A DNA stretch of 64,000 bases, taken from assembly GCA_964016885.1 (NCBI GenBank), contig OZ024743.1:181573652-181637651 (forward strand), given 5' to 3'. The notes under the pieces were generated by a model. The model was not told the origin of the DNA, did not search any database, and saw nothing but the letters and a program-made list of their open reading frames with translations. Numbering within the stretch: position 1 is the first letter of the stretch; the number at the start of each line of letters is the position of its first letter. This document shows positions 1 to 12,349 of the stretch, one piece after another. This DNA comes from Eledone cirrhosa. Taxonomy: Eukaryota > Mollusca > Cephalopoda > Octopoda > Eledonidae. Both the position numbers and the translations under genes were made by a program.

Positions 1-663
1 TTGTTGCTGTTGTTGTTGTTATTGGTGGTGCTTTGGTAATTGTGTTGTTGTTGTTGTTGTTATTGGTGGTGGTTTGGTAATTGTGTTGTTGTTGTTGTTA
101 TTGTTGGTGGTTTGGTAATTGTGTTGTTGTTGTTGTTATTGGTGATGGTTTGGTAATTGTGTTGTTGTTATTGTTGTTATTGGTGGCGGTTTGGTAATTG
201 TGTTGTTGTTGTTGTTGTTGTTGTTGTTATTGGTGGTGGTTTGGTAATTGTGTTGTTGTTAATGGTGGTGGTTTGGTAATTGTGTTGTTGTTGTTGTTGT
301 TATTGGTGGTGGTTTGGTAATTGTGTTGTTGTTGTTGTTATTGGTGGTGGTTTGGTAATTTTGTTGTTGTTGTTGTTGATGTTATTGGTGATGGTTTGGT
401 AATCGTGTTGTTATTGTTGTTGTTATTGGTGGTGGTTTGGTAATTGTGTTGTTGTTGTTGTTGTTGTTGTTATTGTTGTTATTGGTGGTGATTTGGTAAT
501 TGTGTTGTTGTTGTTGTTATTGGTGGTGGATTGGTAATTGTGTTGTTGTTATTGTTATTATTGGTGATGGTTTGGTAATTGTGTTGTTGCTGTTGTTGTT
601 GTTATTGGTGGTGGTTTCATAATTGTGTTGTTGTTGTTGTTATTGGTGGTGGATTGGTAATTG

Positions 664-694
<31 letters not shown>

Positions 695-3200
695 ATTGGT
701 GGTGGTTTGGTAATTTTGTTGTTGTTGTTGGTGGTGGTGGTGGTGGTGGTTTGGTGATTGTGTTGTTGTTGTTGTTGTTATTGGTGGTGGTTTGGTAATC
801 GTGTTGTTGTTGTTGTTGTTGTGTTTATTGGTGGTGGTTTGGTAATTGTGTTGTTGTTATTGTTGTTATTGGTGGTGGTTTGGTAATTGTGTTGTTGTTG
901 TTGTTGTTATTGGTGGTGGTTTGGTAATTGTGTTGTTGTTGTTGTTGTTATTGGTGGTGGTTTGGTAAGTGTGTTGTTGTTGTTATTGGTGGTGGTTTGG
1001 TAATTTTGTTGTTGTTGTTGTTATTGGTGGTGGTTTGGTAATCGTGTTGTTATTGATGTTGTTATTGGTGGTGGTTTGGTAATTGTGTTGTTGTTGTTGT
1101 TGTTATTGGTGGTGGTTTGGTAATTGTGTTGTTGTTGTTGTTGTTATTGGTGGTTGTTTGCTAATTGTGTTTTTGTTGTTGTTGTTATTGGTGGTGGTTT
1201 TGTAATTGTGTTGTTGTTGTTGTTGTTATTGGTGGTGGTTTGGTAATTGTGTTGATGTTGTTGTTATTGGTGGTGGTTTGGTAATTGTGTTGTTGTTATT
1301 GTTGTTATTGGTGGTGGTTTGGTAATTATGTTGATGTTGTTGTTATTGGTGGTGGTTTGGTAATTGTGTTGTTGTTATTGCTGTTATTGGTGGTGGTTCA
1401 TTAATTGTGTTGTTGTTGTTGTTATTGGTGGTGGTTTGGTAATTTTGTTGTTGTTGTTGTTATTGGTGGTGGTTTGGTAATCGTGTTGTTATTGATGTTG
1501 TTATTGGTGGTTGTTTGGTAATTGTGTTGTTGCTGTTGTTGTTGTTATTGCTGGTGGTTTCGTAATTGTGTTGTTGTTGTTGTTATTGTTGTTATTGGTG
1601 GTGGTTTGGTAATTGTGTTGTTGTTATTGTTGTTATTGGTGGTGGTTTGGTGATTGTGTTGTTGTTGTTGTTGTTGTTATTGGTGGTGGTTTGTAATTGT
1701 GTTGTTGTTGTTGTTATTGGTGGTGGTTTGGTAATTGTGTTGTTGTTGTTGTTGTTATTGGTGGTGGTTTGGTAATTGTGTTGTTGTTGTTATTATTGGT
1801 GGTGGTTTGGTAATTGTGTTGTTGTTGTTGTTATTGGTGGTGGTTTGGTAATTGTATTGTTGTTGTTGTTGTTATTGTTGGTGGTTCGATTATTGTGTTG
1901 TTGTTGTTATTGTTGTTATTGGTGGTGGTTTGGTTATTGTGTGGTTGTTGTTATTGTTGGTTGTTCGTTTATTGTGTTGTTGCTGTTGTTGTTGTTATTC
2001 GTGGTGGTTTGGTAATTGTGTTGTTTTTGTTATTATTGTTGGTGGTTTGTAATTGTGTTGTTGTTGTTGTTGTTATTTGGTGGTTTGGTGATTGTGTTGT
2101 TGTTGTTGTTATTGGTGGTGGTTTGGTAATTGTGTTGTTGTTGTTGTTGTTATTGATGGTGGTTTGGTAATTGTGTTGTTGTTGTTATTATTGGTGGTGG
2201 TTTGGTAATTATGTTGTTGTTGTTGTTGTTGTTGTTATTGGTGATGGTTTGGTAATTGTGTTGTTGTTGTTGTTATTGGTGGTGGTTTGGTAATCGTGTT
2301 GTTATTGTTGTTGTTATTGGTGGTGGTTTGGTAATTGTGTTGTTGTTGTTGTTGTTATTGGTGGTGGTTTGGTAATTGTGATGTTGTTGTTGTTGTTGTT
2401 ATTGATTGTGGTTTGGTAATTGTGTTGTTGTTGTTGTTATTATTGGTGGTGGTTTGCTAATTATGTTGTTGTTGTTGTTGTTGTTATTGGTGATGGTTTG
2501 GTAATTGTGTTGTTGTTGTTGTTATTGGTGGTGGTTTGGTAATCGTGTTGTTATTGTTGTTGTTATTGGTGGTGGTTTGGTAATTGTGTTGTTGTTGTTG
2601 TTGTTATTGGTGGTGATTTGGTAATTGTGTTGTTGTTGTTGTTATTGGTGGTGGTTTGGTAATTGTGTTGTTGTTGTTGTTGTTATTGGTGGTGGTTTGG
2701 TAATTGTGTTGATGTTGTTGTTATTGGTGGTGGTTTGGTAATTGTGTTGTTGTTATTGCTGTTATTGGTGGTGGTTTGTAAATTGTTTTGTTGTTGGTGT
2801 TGTTATTGGTGGTGGTTTGGTAATTGTGTTGTTGTTGTTGTTGTTGTCGTTATTGGTGGTGGTTTGGTAATTGTGTTGTTGCTGTTGTGGTTGTTATTGG
2901 TGGTTGTTTGGTAATTGTGTTGTTGCTGTTGTTGTTGTTATTGGTGGTGGTTTGGTAATTGTGTTGTTGTTGTTGTTATTGGTGGTGGTTTGGTAATTGT
3001 GTTGTTGTTGTTGTTGTTATTGGTGATGGTTTGGTAATTGTTTTGTTGTTATTGTTGTTATTGGTGGTGGTTTGGTAATTGTGTTGTTGCTGTTGTTGTT
3101 GTTATTGGTGGTGGTTTCGTAATTGTGTTGTTGTTGTTGTTATTGTTGTTATTGGTGGTGGTTTGGTAATTGTGTTGTTGCTGTTGTTGTTGTTATTGGT
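1..3200 (+). repeat. Family A higher-order repeat, copy 1
   Basis: First ~3.1-kb higher-order unit, delimited by the GCTTTGG variant at about 30 and its next counterpart at about 3,204. Diagnostic monomers in order are: a 7xGGT tract at 730-750, GTGTTTATT at 821, GGTAAGTGTG near 965, TTTGCTAATTGTGTTTTTG near 1,150, TTATGTTGATG near 1,330, TTCGATTATTG at 1,885, a CGTTTATT monomer near 1,970, ATTCGTGG near 1,997, and GTCGTTATT near 2,846. The same order recurs about 3,095 bp downstream. The window may start inside the unit, so its true left end is unknown. Confidence 0.85.
1776..2115 (+). repeat. TTCGATT / CGTTTATT / ATTCGTGG variant cassette (type example)
   Basis: A run of about eight variant monomers in fixed order: TTATTATTGG, TTTGGTAATTGTATTG (or TTTGCTAATTGTATTG), TTCGATTATTG (1,885), TTTGGTTATTGTGTGG, TTGTTCGTTTATTG, a GCTG tract, ATTCGTGG (~1,997), TTTTTGTTATTATTG, TTTGTAATTG, and TTATTTGGTGG. 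TTCGATTATTG occurs about 40 times, from 1,885 to 62,601 (e.g. 4,980, 8,305, 13,608, 21,273, 28,920, 37,579, 44,547, 52,111, 59,993). It is the most widely kept cassette and is present in both families, so it predates their split. Confidence 0.8.
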
Positions 3201-3758
3201 GGTGCTTTGGTAATTGTGTTGTTGTTGTTGTTGTTATTGGTGGTGGTTTGGTAATTGTGTTGTTGTTGTTGTTATTGGTGGTGGTTTGGTAATTGTGTTG
3301 TTGTTGTTGTTATTGGTGATGGTTTGGTAATTGTGTTGTTGTTATTGTTGTTATTGGTGGTGGTTTGGTAATTGTGTTGTTGTTGTTGTTGTTGTTGTTA
3401 TTGGTGGTGGTTTGGTAATTGTGTTGTTGTTGTTGTTAATGGTGGTGGTTTGGTAATTGTGTTGTTGTTGTTGTTGTTATTGGTGGTGGTTTGGTAATTG
3501 TGTTGTTATTGTTGTTGTTATTGGTGGTGGTTTGGTAATTGTTTTGTTGTTGTTGTTGTTGTTGTTATTGTTGTTATTGGTGGTGATTTGGTAATTGTGT
3601 TGTTGTTGTTGTTATTGGTGGTGGATTGGTAATTGTGTTGTTGTTGTTGTTATTATTGGTGATGGTTTGGTAATTGTGTTGTTGCTGTTGTTGTTGTTAT
3701 TGGTGGTGGTTTCGTAATTGTGTTGTTGTTGTTGTTATTGGTGGTGGATTGGTAATTG

Positions 3759-3789
<31 letters not shown>

Positions 3790-6700
3790 ATTGGTGGTGG
3801 TTTGGTAATTTTGTTGTTGTTGTTGGTGGTGGTGGTGGTGGTGGTGGTTTGGTGATTGTGTTGTTGTTGTTGTTATTGGTGGTGGTTTGGTAATCGTGTT
3901 CTTGTTGTTGTTGTTGTGTTTATTGGTGGTGGTTTGGTAATTGTGTTGTTGTTATTGTTGTTATTGGTGGTGGTTTGGTAATTGTGTTGTTGTTGTTGTT
4001 GTTATTGGTGGTGGTTTGGTAATTGTGTTGTTGTTGTTGTTGTTATTGGTGGTGGTTTGGTAAGTGTGTTGTTGTTGTTATTGGTGGTGGTTTGGTAATT
4101 TTGTTGTTGTTGTTGTTATTGGTGGTGGTTTGGTAATCGTGTTGTTATTGATGTTGTTATTGGTGGTGGTTTGGTAATTGTGTTGTTGTTGTTGTTGTTA
4201 TTGGTGGTGGTTTGGTAATTGTGTTGTTGTTGTTGTTGTTATTGGTGGTTGTTTGCTAATTGTGTTTTTGTTGTTGTTGTTATTGGTGGTGGTTTTGTAA
4301 TTGTGTTGTTGTTGTTGTTGTTATTGGTGGTGGTTTGGTAATTGTGTTGATGTTGTTGTTATTGGTGGTGGTTTGGTAATTGTGTTGTTGTTATTGTTGT
4401 TATTGGTGGTGGTTTGGTAATTATGTTGATGTTGTTGTTATTGGTGGTGGTTTGGTAATTGTGTTGTTGTTATTGCTGTTATTGGTGGTGGTTCGTTAAT
4501 TGTGTTGTTGTTGTTGTTATTGGTGGTGGTTTGGTAATTTTGTTGTTGTTGTTGTTATTGGTGGTGGTTTGGTAATCGTGTTGTTATTGATGTTGTTATT
4601 GGTGGTGGTTTGGTAATTGTGTTGTTGCTGTTGTTGTTGTTATTGCTGGTGGTTTCGTAATTGTGTTGTTGTTGTTGTTATTGTTGTTATTGGTGGTGGT
4701 TTGGTAATTGTGTTGTTGTTATTGTTGTTATTGGTGGTGGTTTGGTAATTGTGTTGTTGTTGTTGTTGTTGTTATTGGTGGTGGTTTGTAATTGTGTTGT
4801 TGTTGTTGTTATTGGTGGTGGTTTGGTAATTGTGTTGTTGTTGTTGTTGTTATTGGTGGTGGTTTGGTAATTGTATTGTTGTTGTTATTATTGGTGGTGG
4901 TTTGGTAATTGTGTTGTTGTTGTTGTTATTGGTGGTGGTTTGCTAATTGTATTGTTGTTGTTGTTGTTATTGTTGGTGGTTCGATTATTGTGTTGTTGTT
5001 GTTATTGTTGTTATTGGTGGTGGTTTGGTTATTGTGTGGTTGTTGTTATTGTAGGTTGTTCGTTTATTGTGTTGTTGCTGTTGTTGTTGTTATTCGTGGT
5101 GGTTTGGTAATTGTGTTGTTTTTGTTATTATTGTTGGTGGTTTGTAATTGTGTTGTTGTTGTTGTTGTTGTTGTTATTTGGTGGTTTGGTGATTGTGTTG
5201 TTGTTGTTGTTATTGGTGGTGGTTTGGTAATTGTGTTGTTGTTGTTGTTGTTATTGATGGTGGTTTGGTAATTGTGTTGTTGTTGTTGTTATTATTGGTG
5301 GTGGTTTGGTAATTATGTTGTTGTTGTTGTTGTTGTTGTTATTGGTGATGGTTTGGTAATTGTGTTGTTGTTGTTGTTATTGGTGGTGGTTTGGTAATCG
5401 TGTTGTTATTGTTGTTGTTATTGGTGGTGGTTTGGTAATTGTGTTGTTGTTGTTGTTGTTATTGGTGGTGGTTTGGTAATTGTGTTGTTGTTGTTGTTGT
5501 TATTGATGGTGGTTTGGTAATTGTGTTGTTGTTGTTTTTATTATTGGTGGTGGTTTGCTAATTATGTTGTTGTTGTTGTTGTTGTTATTGGTGATGGTTT
5601 GGTAATTGTGTTGTTGTTGTTGTTATTGGTGGTGGTTTGGTAATCGTGTTGTTATTGTTGTTGTTATTGGTGGTGGTTTGGTAATTGTGTTGTTGTTGTT
5701 GTTGTTATTGGTGGTGATTTGGTAATTGTGTTGTTGTTGTTGTTATTGGTGGTGGTTTGGTAATTGTGTTGTTGTTGTTGTTGTTAATGGTGGTGGTTTG
5801 GTAATTGTGTTGTTGTTGTTGTTGTTATTGGTGGTTGTTTGGTAATTGTGTTGTTGTTGTTGTTATTGGTGGTGGTTTGGTAATTTTGTTGTTGTTGTTG
5901 TTGTTGTTATTGGTGGTGGTTTGGTAATCGTGTTGTATTGTTGTTGTTATTGGTGGTGGTTTGGTAATTGTGTTATTGTTGTTGTTGTTATTGGTGATGG
6001 TTTGGTAATTGTGTTGTTGTTGTTGTTGTTATTGTTGGTGGTTTGGTAATTATGTTGTTGTTGTTGTTGTTGTTATTGGTGGTGGTTTGGTAATTGTGTT
6101 GTTGTTGTTGTTGTTATTGGTGGTGGTTTGGTAATTGTGTTGTTGTTGTTGTTGTTGTTATTGGTGGTGGTTTGGTAATTGTGTTGATGTTGTTGTTATT
6201 GGTGGTGGTTTGGTAATTGTGTTGTTGTTATTGCTGTTATTGGTGGTGGTTTGTTAATTGTTTTGTTGTTGGTGTTGTTATTGGTGGTGGTTTGGTAATT
6301 GTGTTGTTGTTGTTGTTGTTGTCGTTATTGGTGGTGGTTTGGTAATTGTGTTGTTGCTGTTGTTGTTGTTATTGGTGGTTGTTTGGTAATTGTGTTTTTG
6401 CTGTTGTTGTTGTTATTGGTGGTGGTTTGTTAATTGTGTTGTTGTTGTTGTTATTGGTGGTGGTTTGGTAATTGTGTTGTTGTTGTTGTTGTTATTGGTG
6501 ATGGTTTGGTAATTGTTTTGTTGTTGTTGTTGTTATTGGTGGTGGTTTGGTAATTGTGTTGTTGCTGTTGTTGTTATTGGTGGTGGTTTGGTAATTGTGT
6601 TGTTGTTGTTATTGGTGATGGTTTGGTAATTGTGTTGTTGTTGTTGTTATTGGTGATGGTTTGGTAATTGTGTTCTTGTTATTGTTGTTATTGGTGGTGG

Positions 6701-6866
6701 TTTGGTAATTGTGTTGTTGTTGTTGTTATTGGTGATGGTTTGGTAATTGTGTTCTTGTTGTTGTTGTTATTGGTGGTGGTTTCGTAATTGTGTTGTTGTT
6801 GTTGTTATTGTTGTTATTGGTGGTGGTTTCGTAATTGTGTTGTTGCTGTTGTTGTTGTTATTGGTG
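3201..6866 (+). repeat. Family A higher-order repeat, copy 2
   Basis: Repeats the marker order of the 1-3,200 unit: GCTTTGG 3,204; 8xGGT 3,825-3,848; GTGTTTATT 3,916; TTCGATTATTG about 4,980; GTCGTTATT about 6,320. The offset to copy 1 is about 3,174 at the left end, 3,095-3,102 through the middle and about 3,475 near the right end. So this copy lacks about 79 bp (two monomers) early on and carries about 375 bp of extra monomers around 5,760-6,130, plus more near 6,600-6,780. Unequal exchange of whole monomers explains these steps. Confidence 0.82.
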
Positions 6867-7444
6867 GTGCTTTGGTAATTGTGTTGTTGTTGTTGTTGTT
6901 ATTGGTGGTGGTTTGGTAATTGTGTTGTTGTTGTTGTTGTTATTGGTGGTGGTTTGGTAATTGTGTTGTTGTTGTTGTTATTGGTGATGGTTTGGTAATT
7001 GTGTTGTTGTTATTGTTGTTATTGGTGGTGGTTTGGTAATTGTGTTGTTGTTGTTGTTGTTGTTGTTGTTATTGGTGGTGGTTTGGTAATTGTGTTGTTG
7101 TTGTTGTAATGGTGGTGGTTTGGTAATTGTGTTGTTGTTGTTGTTGTAATTGGTGGTGGTTTGGTAATTGTGTTGTTGTTGTTGTTGTTATTGGTGGTGG
7201 TTTGGTAATTTTGTTGTTGTTGTTGTTGATGTTGTTATTGGTGATGGTTTGGTAATCGTGTTGTTATTGTTGTTGTTATTGGTGGTGGTTTGGTAATTGT
7301 GTTGTTGTTGTTGTTGTTGTTATTGTTGTTATTGGTGGTGATTTGGTAATTGTGTTGTTGTTGTTGTTATTGGTGGTGGATTGGTAATTGTGTTGTTGTT
7401 GTTGTTATTGGTGGTAGTTTGGTAATCGTGTTCTTGTTGTTGTT
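6867..7444 (+). repeat. Truncated family A repeat
   Basis: Restarts the unit with GCTTTGG at about 6,869, then a TGTAATGGTGG monomer (~7,107), a GATG monomer (~7,230) and AATCGTG (~7,255), as in the first ~560 bp of the full units. It then jumps to the GTGTTCTTG/GTGTTTATT pair at about 7,430-7,450. The part corresponding to roughly 600-780 of copy 1, including the long GGT tract, is missing. This marks the change to the shorter family A-prime units that follow. Confidence 0.7.
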
Positions 7445-9605
7445 GTGTTTATTGGTGGTGGTTTGGTAATTGTGTTGTTGTTATTGTTGTTATTGGTGGT
7501 GGTTTTGTAATTGTGTTGTTGTTGTTGTTATTGGTGGTAGTTTGGTAATTGTGTTGTTGTTGTTGTTGTTGTTATTGGTGGTGGTTTGATTATTGTGTTG
7601 CTGTTGTTGTTGTTGTTGTTGTTATTGGTGGTGCTTTGGTAATTGTGTTGTTGCTGTTGTTGTTGTTATTGGTGGTGGTTTCGTAATTGTGTTGTTTTTG
7701 TTGGTATTGTTGTTATTGGTGGTGGTTTGGTAATTGTGTTGTTGCTGTTGTTGTTGTTATTGGTGGTGGTTTGGTAATTGTGTTATTGTTGTTGTTGTTA
7801 TTGGTGGTGGTTTGGTAATTGTGTTGTTGTTATTGTTGTTATTGGTGGTGGTTTGGTAATTGTGTTGCTGTTGTTGTTGTTATTGGTGGTGATTTCGTAA
7901 TTGTGTTGTTGTTGTTGTTGTTATTGGTGGTGGTTGGGCAATTGTGTTGTTGTTGTTGGTGGTGGTGGTGGTGGTGGTTTGGTGATTGTGTTGTTGTTGT
8001 TCTTGTTATTGGTGGTGGTTTGGTAATCATGTTGTTGTTGTTGTTGTTGTTATTGGTGGTGGTTTGGTAATTGTGTCGTTGTTATTGTTGTTATTGGTGG
8101 TGGTTTGGTAATTGTGTTGTTGTTGTTGTTATTCGTGGTGGTTTGGTAATTGTGTTGCTGTTGTTGTTGTTATTGGTGGTGGTTTGGTAATTGTGTTGTT
8201 GTTGTTGTTGTTGTTATTGGTGGTGGTTTGGTAATTGTGTTGTTGTTGTTATTATTGGTGGTGGTTTGCTAATTGTATTGTTGATGTTGTTGTTATTGTT
8301 GGTGGTTCGATTATTGTGTTGTTGTTGTTGTTGTTGTTATTGGCGTTGGTTTGGTAATTGTGTTGTTTTTGTTATTATTGTTGGTGGATTGTAATTGTGT
8401 TGTTGTTGTTGTTATTATTGGTGGTGGTTTGGTAATTATGTTGTTGTTGTTGTTGTTGTTATTGGTGGTGGTTTGGTAATTGTGTTGTTGTTGTTGTTAT
8501 TGGTGGTGGTTTGGTAATCGTGTTGTTATTGTTGTTGTTATTGGTGGTTGTTTGGTAATTGTGTTGTTGTTGTTGTTGTTATTGGTGGTGGTTTGGTAAT
8601 TGTGTTGTTGTTGTTGTTGTTATTGGTGGTGGTTTGGTAATTGTGTTGTTGTTGTTGTTGTTATTGGTGGTGGTTTGGTAAGTGTGTTGTTGTTGTTGTT
8701 ATTGGTGGTGGTTTGGTAATTTTGTTGTTGTTGTTATTATTGGTGGTGGTTTGGTAATTGTGTTGTTGTTGTTGTTATTGGTGGTGGTTTGCTAATTGTA
8801 TTGTTGTTGTTGTTGTTATTGTTGGTGGTTCGATTATTGTGTTGTTGTTGTTATTGTTGTTATTGGTGGTGGTTTGGTAATTTTGTTGTTGTTGTTATTA
8901 TTGGTGGTGGTTTGGTAATTGTGTTGTTGTTGTTGTTATTGGTGGTGGTTTGCTAATTGTATTGTTGTTGTTGTTGTTATTGATGGTGGTTTGGTAATTG
9001 TGTTGTTGTTGTTGTTGTTATTGATGGTGGTTTGGTAATTGTGTTGTTGTTGTTGTTAATGGTGGTGGTTTGGTAATTGTGTTGTTGTTGTTGTTGTTAT
9101 TGGTGGTGGTTTGGTAATTGTGTTGTTGTTGTTGTTATTGGTGGTGGTTTGGTAATTTTGTTGTTGTTGTTGATGTTGTTATTGGTGATGGTTTGGTAAT
9201 CGTGTTGTTATTGTTGTTGTTATTGGAGGTGGTTTGGTAATTGTGTTGTTGTTGTTGTTGTTGTTATTGTTGTTATTGGTGGTGATTTGGTAATTGTGTT
9301 GTTGTTGTTGTTATTGGTGGTGGATTGGTAATTGTGTTGTTGTTGTTGTTATTATTTGTGATGGTTTGGTAATTGTGTTGTTGCTGTTGTTGTTGTTATT
9401 GGTGGTGGTTTCGTGATTGTGTTGTTGTTGTTGTTATTGGTGGTGGATTGGTAATTGTGTTATTGTTGTTGTTGTTATTAGTGGTGGTTTGGTAATTGTG
9501 TTGTTGTTGTTGGTGGTGGTGGTGGTGGTGGTGGTGGTTTGGTGATTGTGTTGTTGTTGTTGTTATTGGTGGTGGTTTGGTAATCGTGTTCTTGTTGTTG
9601 TTGTT
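7445..9605 (+). repeat. Family A-prime higher-order repeat, copy 1
   Basis: Unit of about 2.16 kb bounded by GTGTTTATT at 7,445 and 9,606. Marker order: GGTAGTTTGG, TTTGATTATTGTGTTGCTG, GCTTTGG (~7,632), TTTTTGTTGGTATTG (~7,695), a GGGCAATTG monomer followed by 7xGGT at 7,958-7,978, AATCATG, ATTCGTGG, TTCGATTATTG (8,305 and 8,827) and GGCGTTGG (~8,342). It ends with monomers resembling the first part of family A, including a 9xGGT tract at 9,512-9,538. Confidence 0.8.
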
Positions 9606-10105
9606 GTGTTTATTAGTGGTGGTTTGGTAATTGTGTTGTTGTTATGGTTGTTATTGGTGGTGGTTTGGTAATTGTGTTGTTGTTGTTGTTGTTATTGGTG
9701 GTAGTTTGGTAATTGTGTTGTTGTTGTTGTTGTTGTTGTTATTGGTGGTGGTTTGATTATTGTGTTGCTGTTGTTGTTGTTGTTGTTGTTGTTGGTGGTG
9801 CTTTGGTAATTGTGTTGTTGCTGTTGTTGTTGTTATTGGTGGTGGTTTCGTAATTGTGTTGTTTTTGTTGGTATTGTTGTTATTGGTGGTGGTTTGGTAA
9901 TTGTGTTGTTGCTGTTGTTGTTGTTATTGGTGGTGGTTTGGTAATTGTGTTATTGTTGTTGTTGTTATTGGTGGTGGTTTGGTAATTGTGTTGTTGTTAT
10001 TGTTGTTATTGGTGGTGGTTTGGTAATTGTGTTGCTGTTGTTGTTGTTATTGGTGGTGATTTCGTAATTGTGTTGTTGTTGTTATTGGTGGTGGTTGGGC
10101 AATTG

Positions 10106-10136
<31 letters not shown>

Positions 10137-12349
10137 GGTTTGGTGATTGTGTTGTTGTTGTTGTTGTTATTGGTGGTGGTTTGGTAATCATGTTGTTGTT
10201 GTTGTTGTTGTTATTGATGGTGGTTTGGTAATTGTGTTGTTGTTATTGTTGTTATTGGTGGTGGTTTGGTAATTGTGTTGTTGTTGTTGTTATTCGTGGT
10301 GGTTTGGTAATTGTGTTGCTGTTGTTGTTGTTATTGGTGGTGGTTTGGTAATTGTGTTGTTGTTGTTGTTGTTGATATTGGTGGTGGTTTGGTCATTGTG
10401 TTGTTGTTGTTGTTATTATTGGTGGTGGTTTGCTAATTGTATTGTTGTTGTTGTTGTTATTGTTGGTGGTTCGATTATTGTGTTGTTGTTGTTGTTGTTG
10501 TTGTTATTGGCGTTGGTTTGGTAATTGTGTTGTTTTTGTTATTATTGTTGGTGGATTGTAATTGTGTTGTTGTTGTTGTTATTTTTGGTGGTGGTTTGGT
10601 AATTATGTTGTTGTTGTTGTTGTTGTTATTGGTGGTGGTTTGGTAATCGTGTTGTTATTGTTGTTGTTATTGGTGGTTGTTTGGTAATTGTGTTGTTGTT
10701 GTTGTTGTTATTGGTGGTGGTTTGGTAATTGTGTTGTTGTTGTTGTTGTTATTGGTGGTGGTTTGGTAATTGTGTTGTTGTTGTTGTTGTTGTTATTGGT
10801 GGTGGTTTGGTAAGTGTGTTGTTGTTGTTGTTATTGGTGGTGGTTTGGTAATTTTGTTGTTGTTGTTATTATTGGTGGTGGTTTGGTAATTGTGTTGTTG
10901 TTGTTGTTATTGGTGGTGGTTTGCTAATTGTATTGTTGTTGTTGTTGTTATTGTTGGTGGTTCGATTATTGTGTTGTTGTTGTTATTGTTGTTATTGGTG
11001 GTGGTTTGGTAATTTTGTTGTTGTTATTATTGGTGGTGGTTTGGTAATTGTGTTGTTGTTGTTGTTATTGGTGGTGGTTTGCTAATTGTACTGTTGTTGT
11101 TGTTGTTATTGTTGGTGGTTCGATTATTGTGTTGTTGTTGTTCTTGTTGTTATTGGTGGTGGTTTGGTTATTGTGTGGTTGTTGTTATTGTTGGTTGTTC
11201 GTTTATTGTGTTGTTGCTGTTGTTGTTGTTATTCGTGGTGGTTTGGTAATTGTGTTGTTTTTGTTATTATTGTTGGTGGTTTGTAATTGTGTTGTTGTTG
11301 TTGTTGTTGTTATTTGGTGGTTTGGTGATTGTGTTGTTGTTGTTGTTGTTATTGGTGGTGGTTTGCTAATTGTGTTGTTGTGGTTGTTGTTGTTATTGGT
11401 GGTGGTTTGGTAATTGTGTTGTTGTTGTTGTTGTTATTGGTGGTGATTTGCTAATTGTGTTGTTGTTGTTGTTGTTATTGGTGGTGGTTTGCTAATTGTG
11501 TTGTTGTTGTTGTTGTTATTGATGGTGGTTTGGTAATTGTGTTGTTGTTGTTGTTATTATTGGTGGTGGTTTGGTAATTATGTTGTTGTTGTTGTTGTTG
11601 TTATTGGTGATGGTTTGGTAATTGTGTTGTTGTTGTTGTTATTGTTGGTGGTTTGGTAATCGTGTTGTTATTGTTGTTGTTATTGGTGGTGGTTTGGTAA
11701 TTGTGTTGTTGTTGTTGTTGTTATTGGTGGTGGTTTGGTAATTGTGTTGTTGTTGTTGTTGTTATTGATGGTGGTTTGGTAATTGTGTTGTTGTTGTTGT
11801 TAATGGTGGTGGTTTGGTAATTGTGTTGTTGTTGTTGTTGTTATTGGTGGTGGTTTGGTAATTGTGTTGTTGTTGTTGTTATTGGTGGTGGTTTGGTAAT
11901 TTTGTTGTTGTTGTTGATGTTGTTATTGGTGATGGTTTGGTAATCGTGTTGTTATTGTTGTTGTTATTGGTGGTGGTTTGGTAATTGTGTTGTTGTTGTT
12001 GTTGTTGTTATTGTTGTTATTGGTGGTGATTTGGCAATTGTGTTGTTGTTGTTGTTATTGGTGGTGGATTGGTAATTGTGTTGTTGTTGTTGTTATTATT
12101 GGTGATGGTTTGTTAATTGTGTTGTTGCTATTGTTGTTGTTATTGGTGGTGGTTTCGTAATTGTGTTGTTGTTGTTGTTATTGGTGGTGGATTGGTAATT
12201 GTGTTGTTGTTGTTGTTGTTATTAGTGGTGGTTTGGTAATTGTGTTGTTGTTGTTGGTGGTGGTGGTGGTGGTGGTGGTTTGGTGATTGTGTTGTTGTTG
12301 TTGTTGTTATTGGTGGTGGTTTGGTAATCGTGTTCTTGTTGTTGTTGTT
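9606..12349 (+). repeat. Family A-prime higher-order repeat, copy 2
   Basis: About 2.74 kb, same marker order as the preceding unit. GGGCAATTG with 6xGGT lies at 10,122-10,139, TTCGATTATTG variants near 10,470, 10,961 and 11,118, and 8xGGT at 12,256-12,279. It is longer than copy 1 because a cassette at about 11,000-11,320 (TTCGATT, CGTTTATT, ATTCGTGG, TTATTTGG) resembles the one at 1,850-2,100 of family A. Family A and A-prime therefore exchanged blocks. Confidence 0.8.
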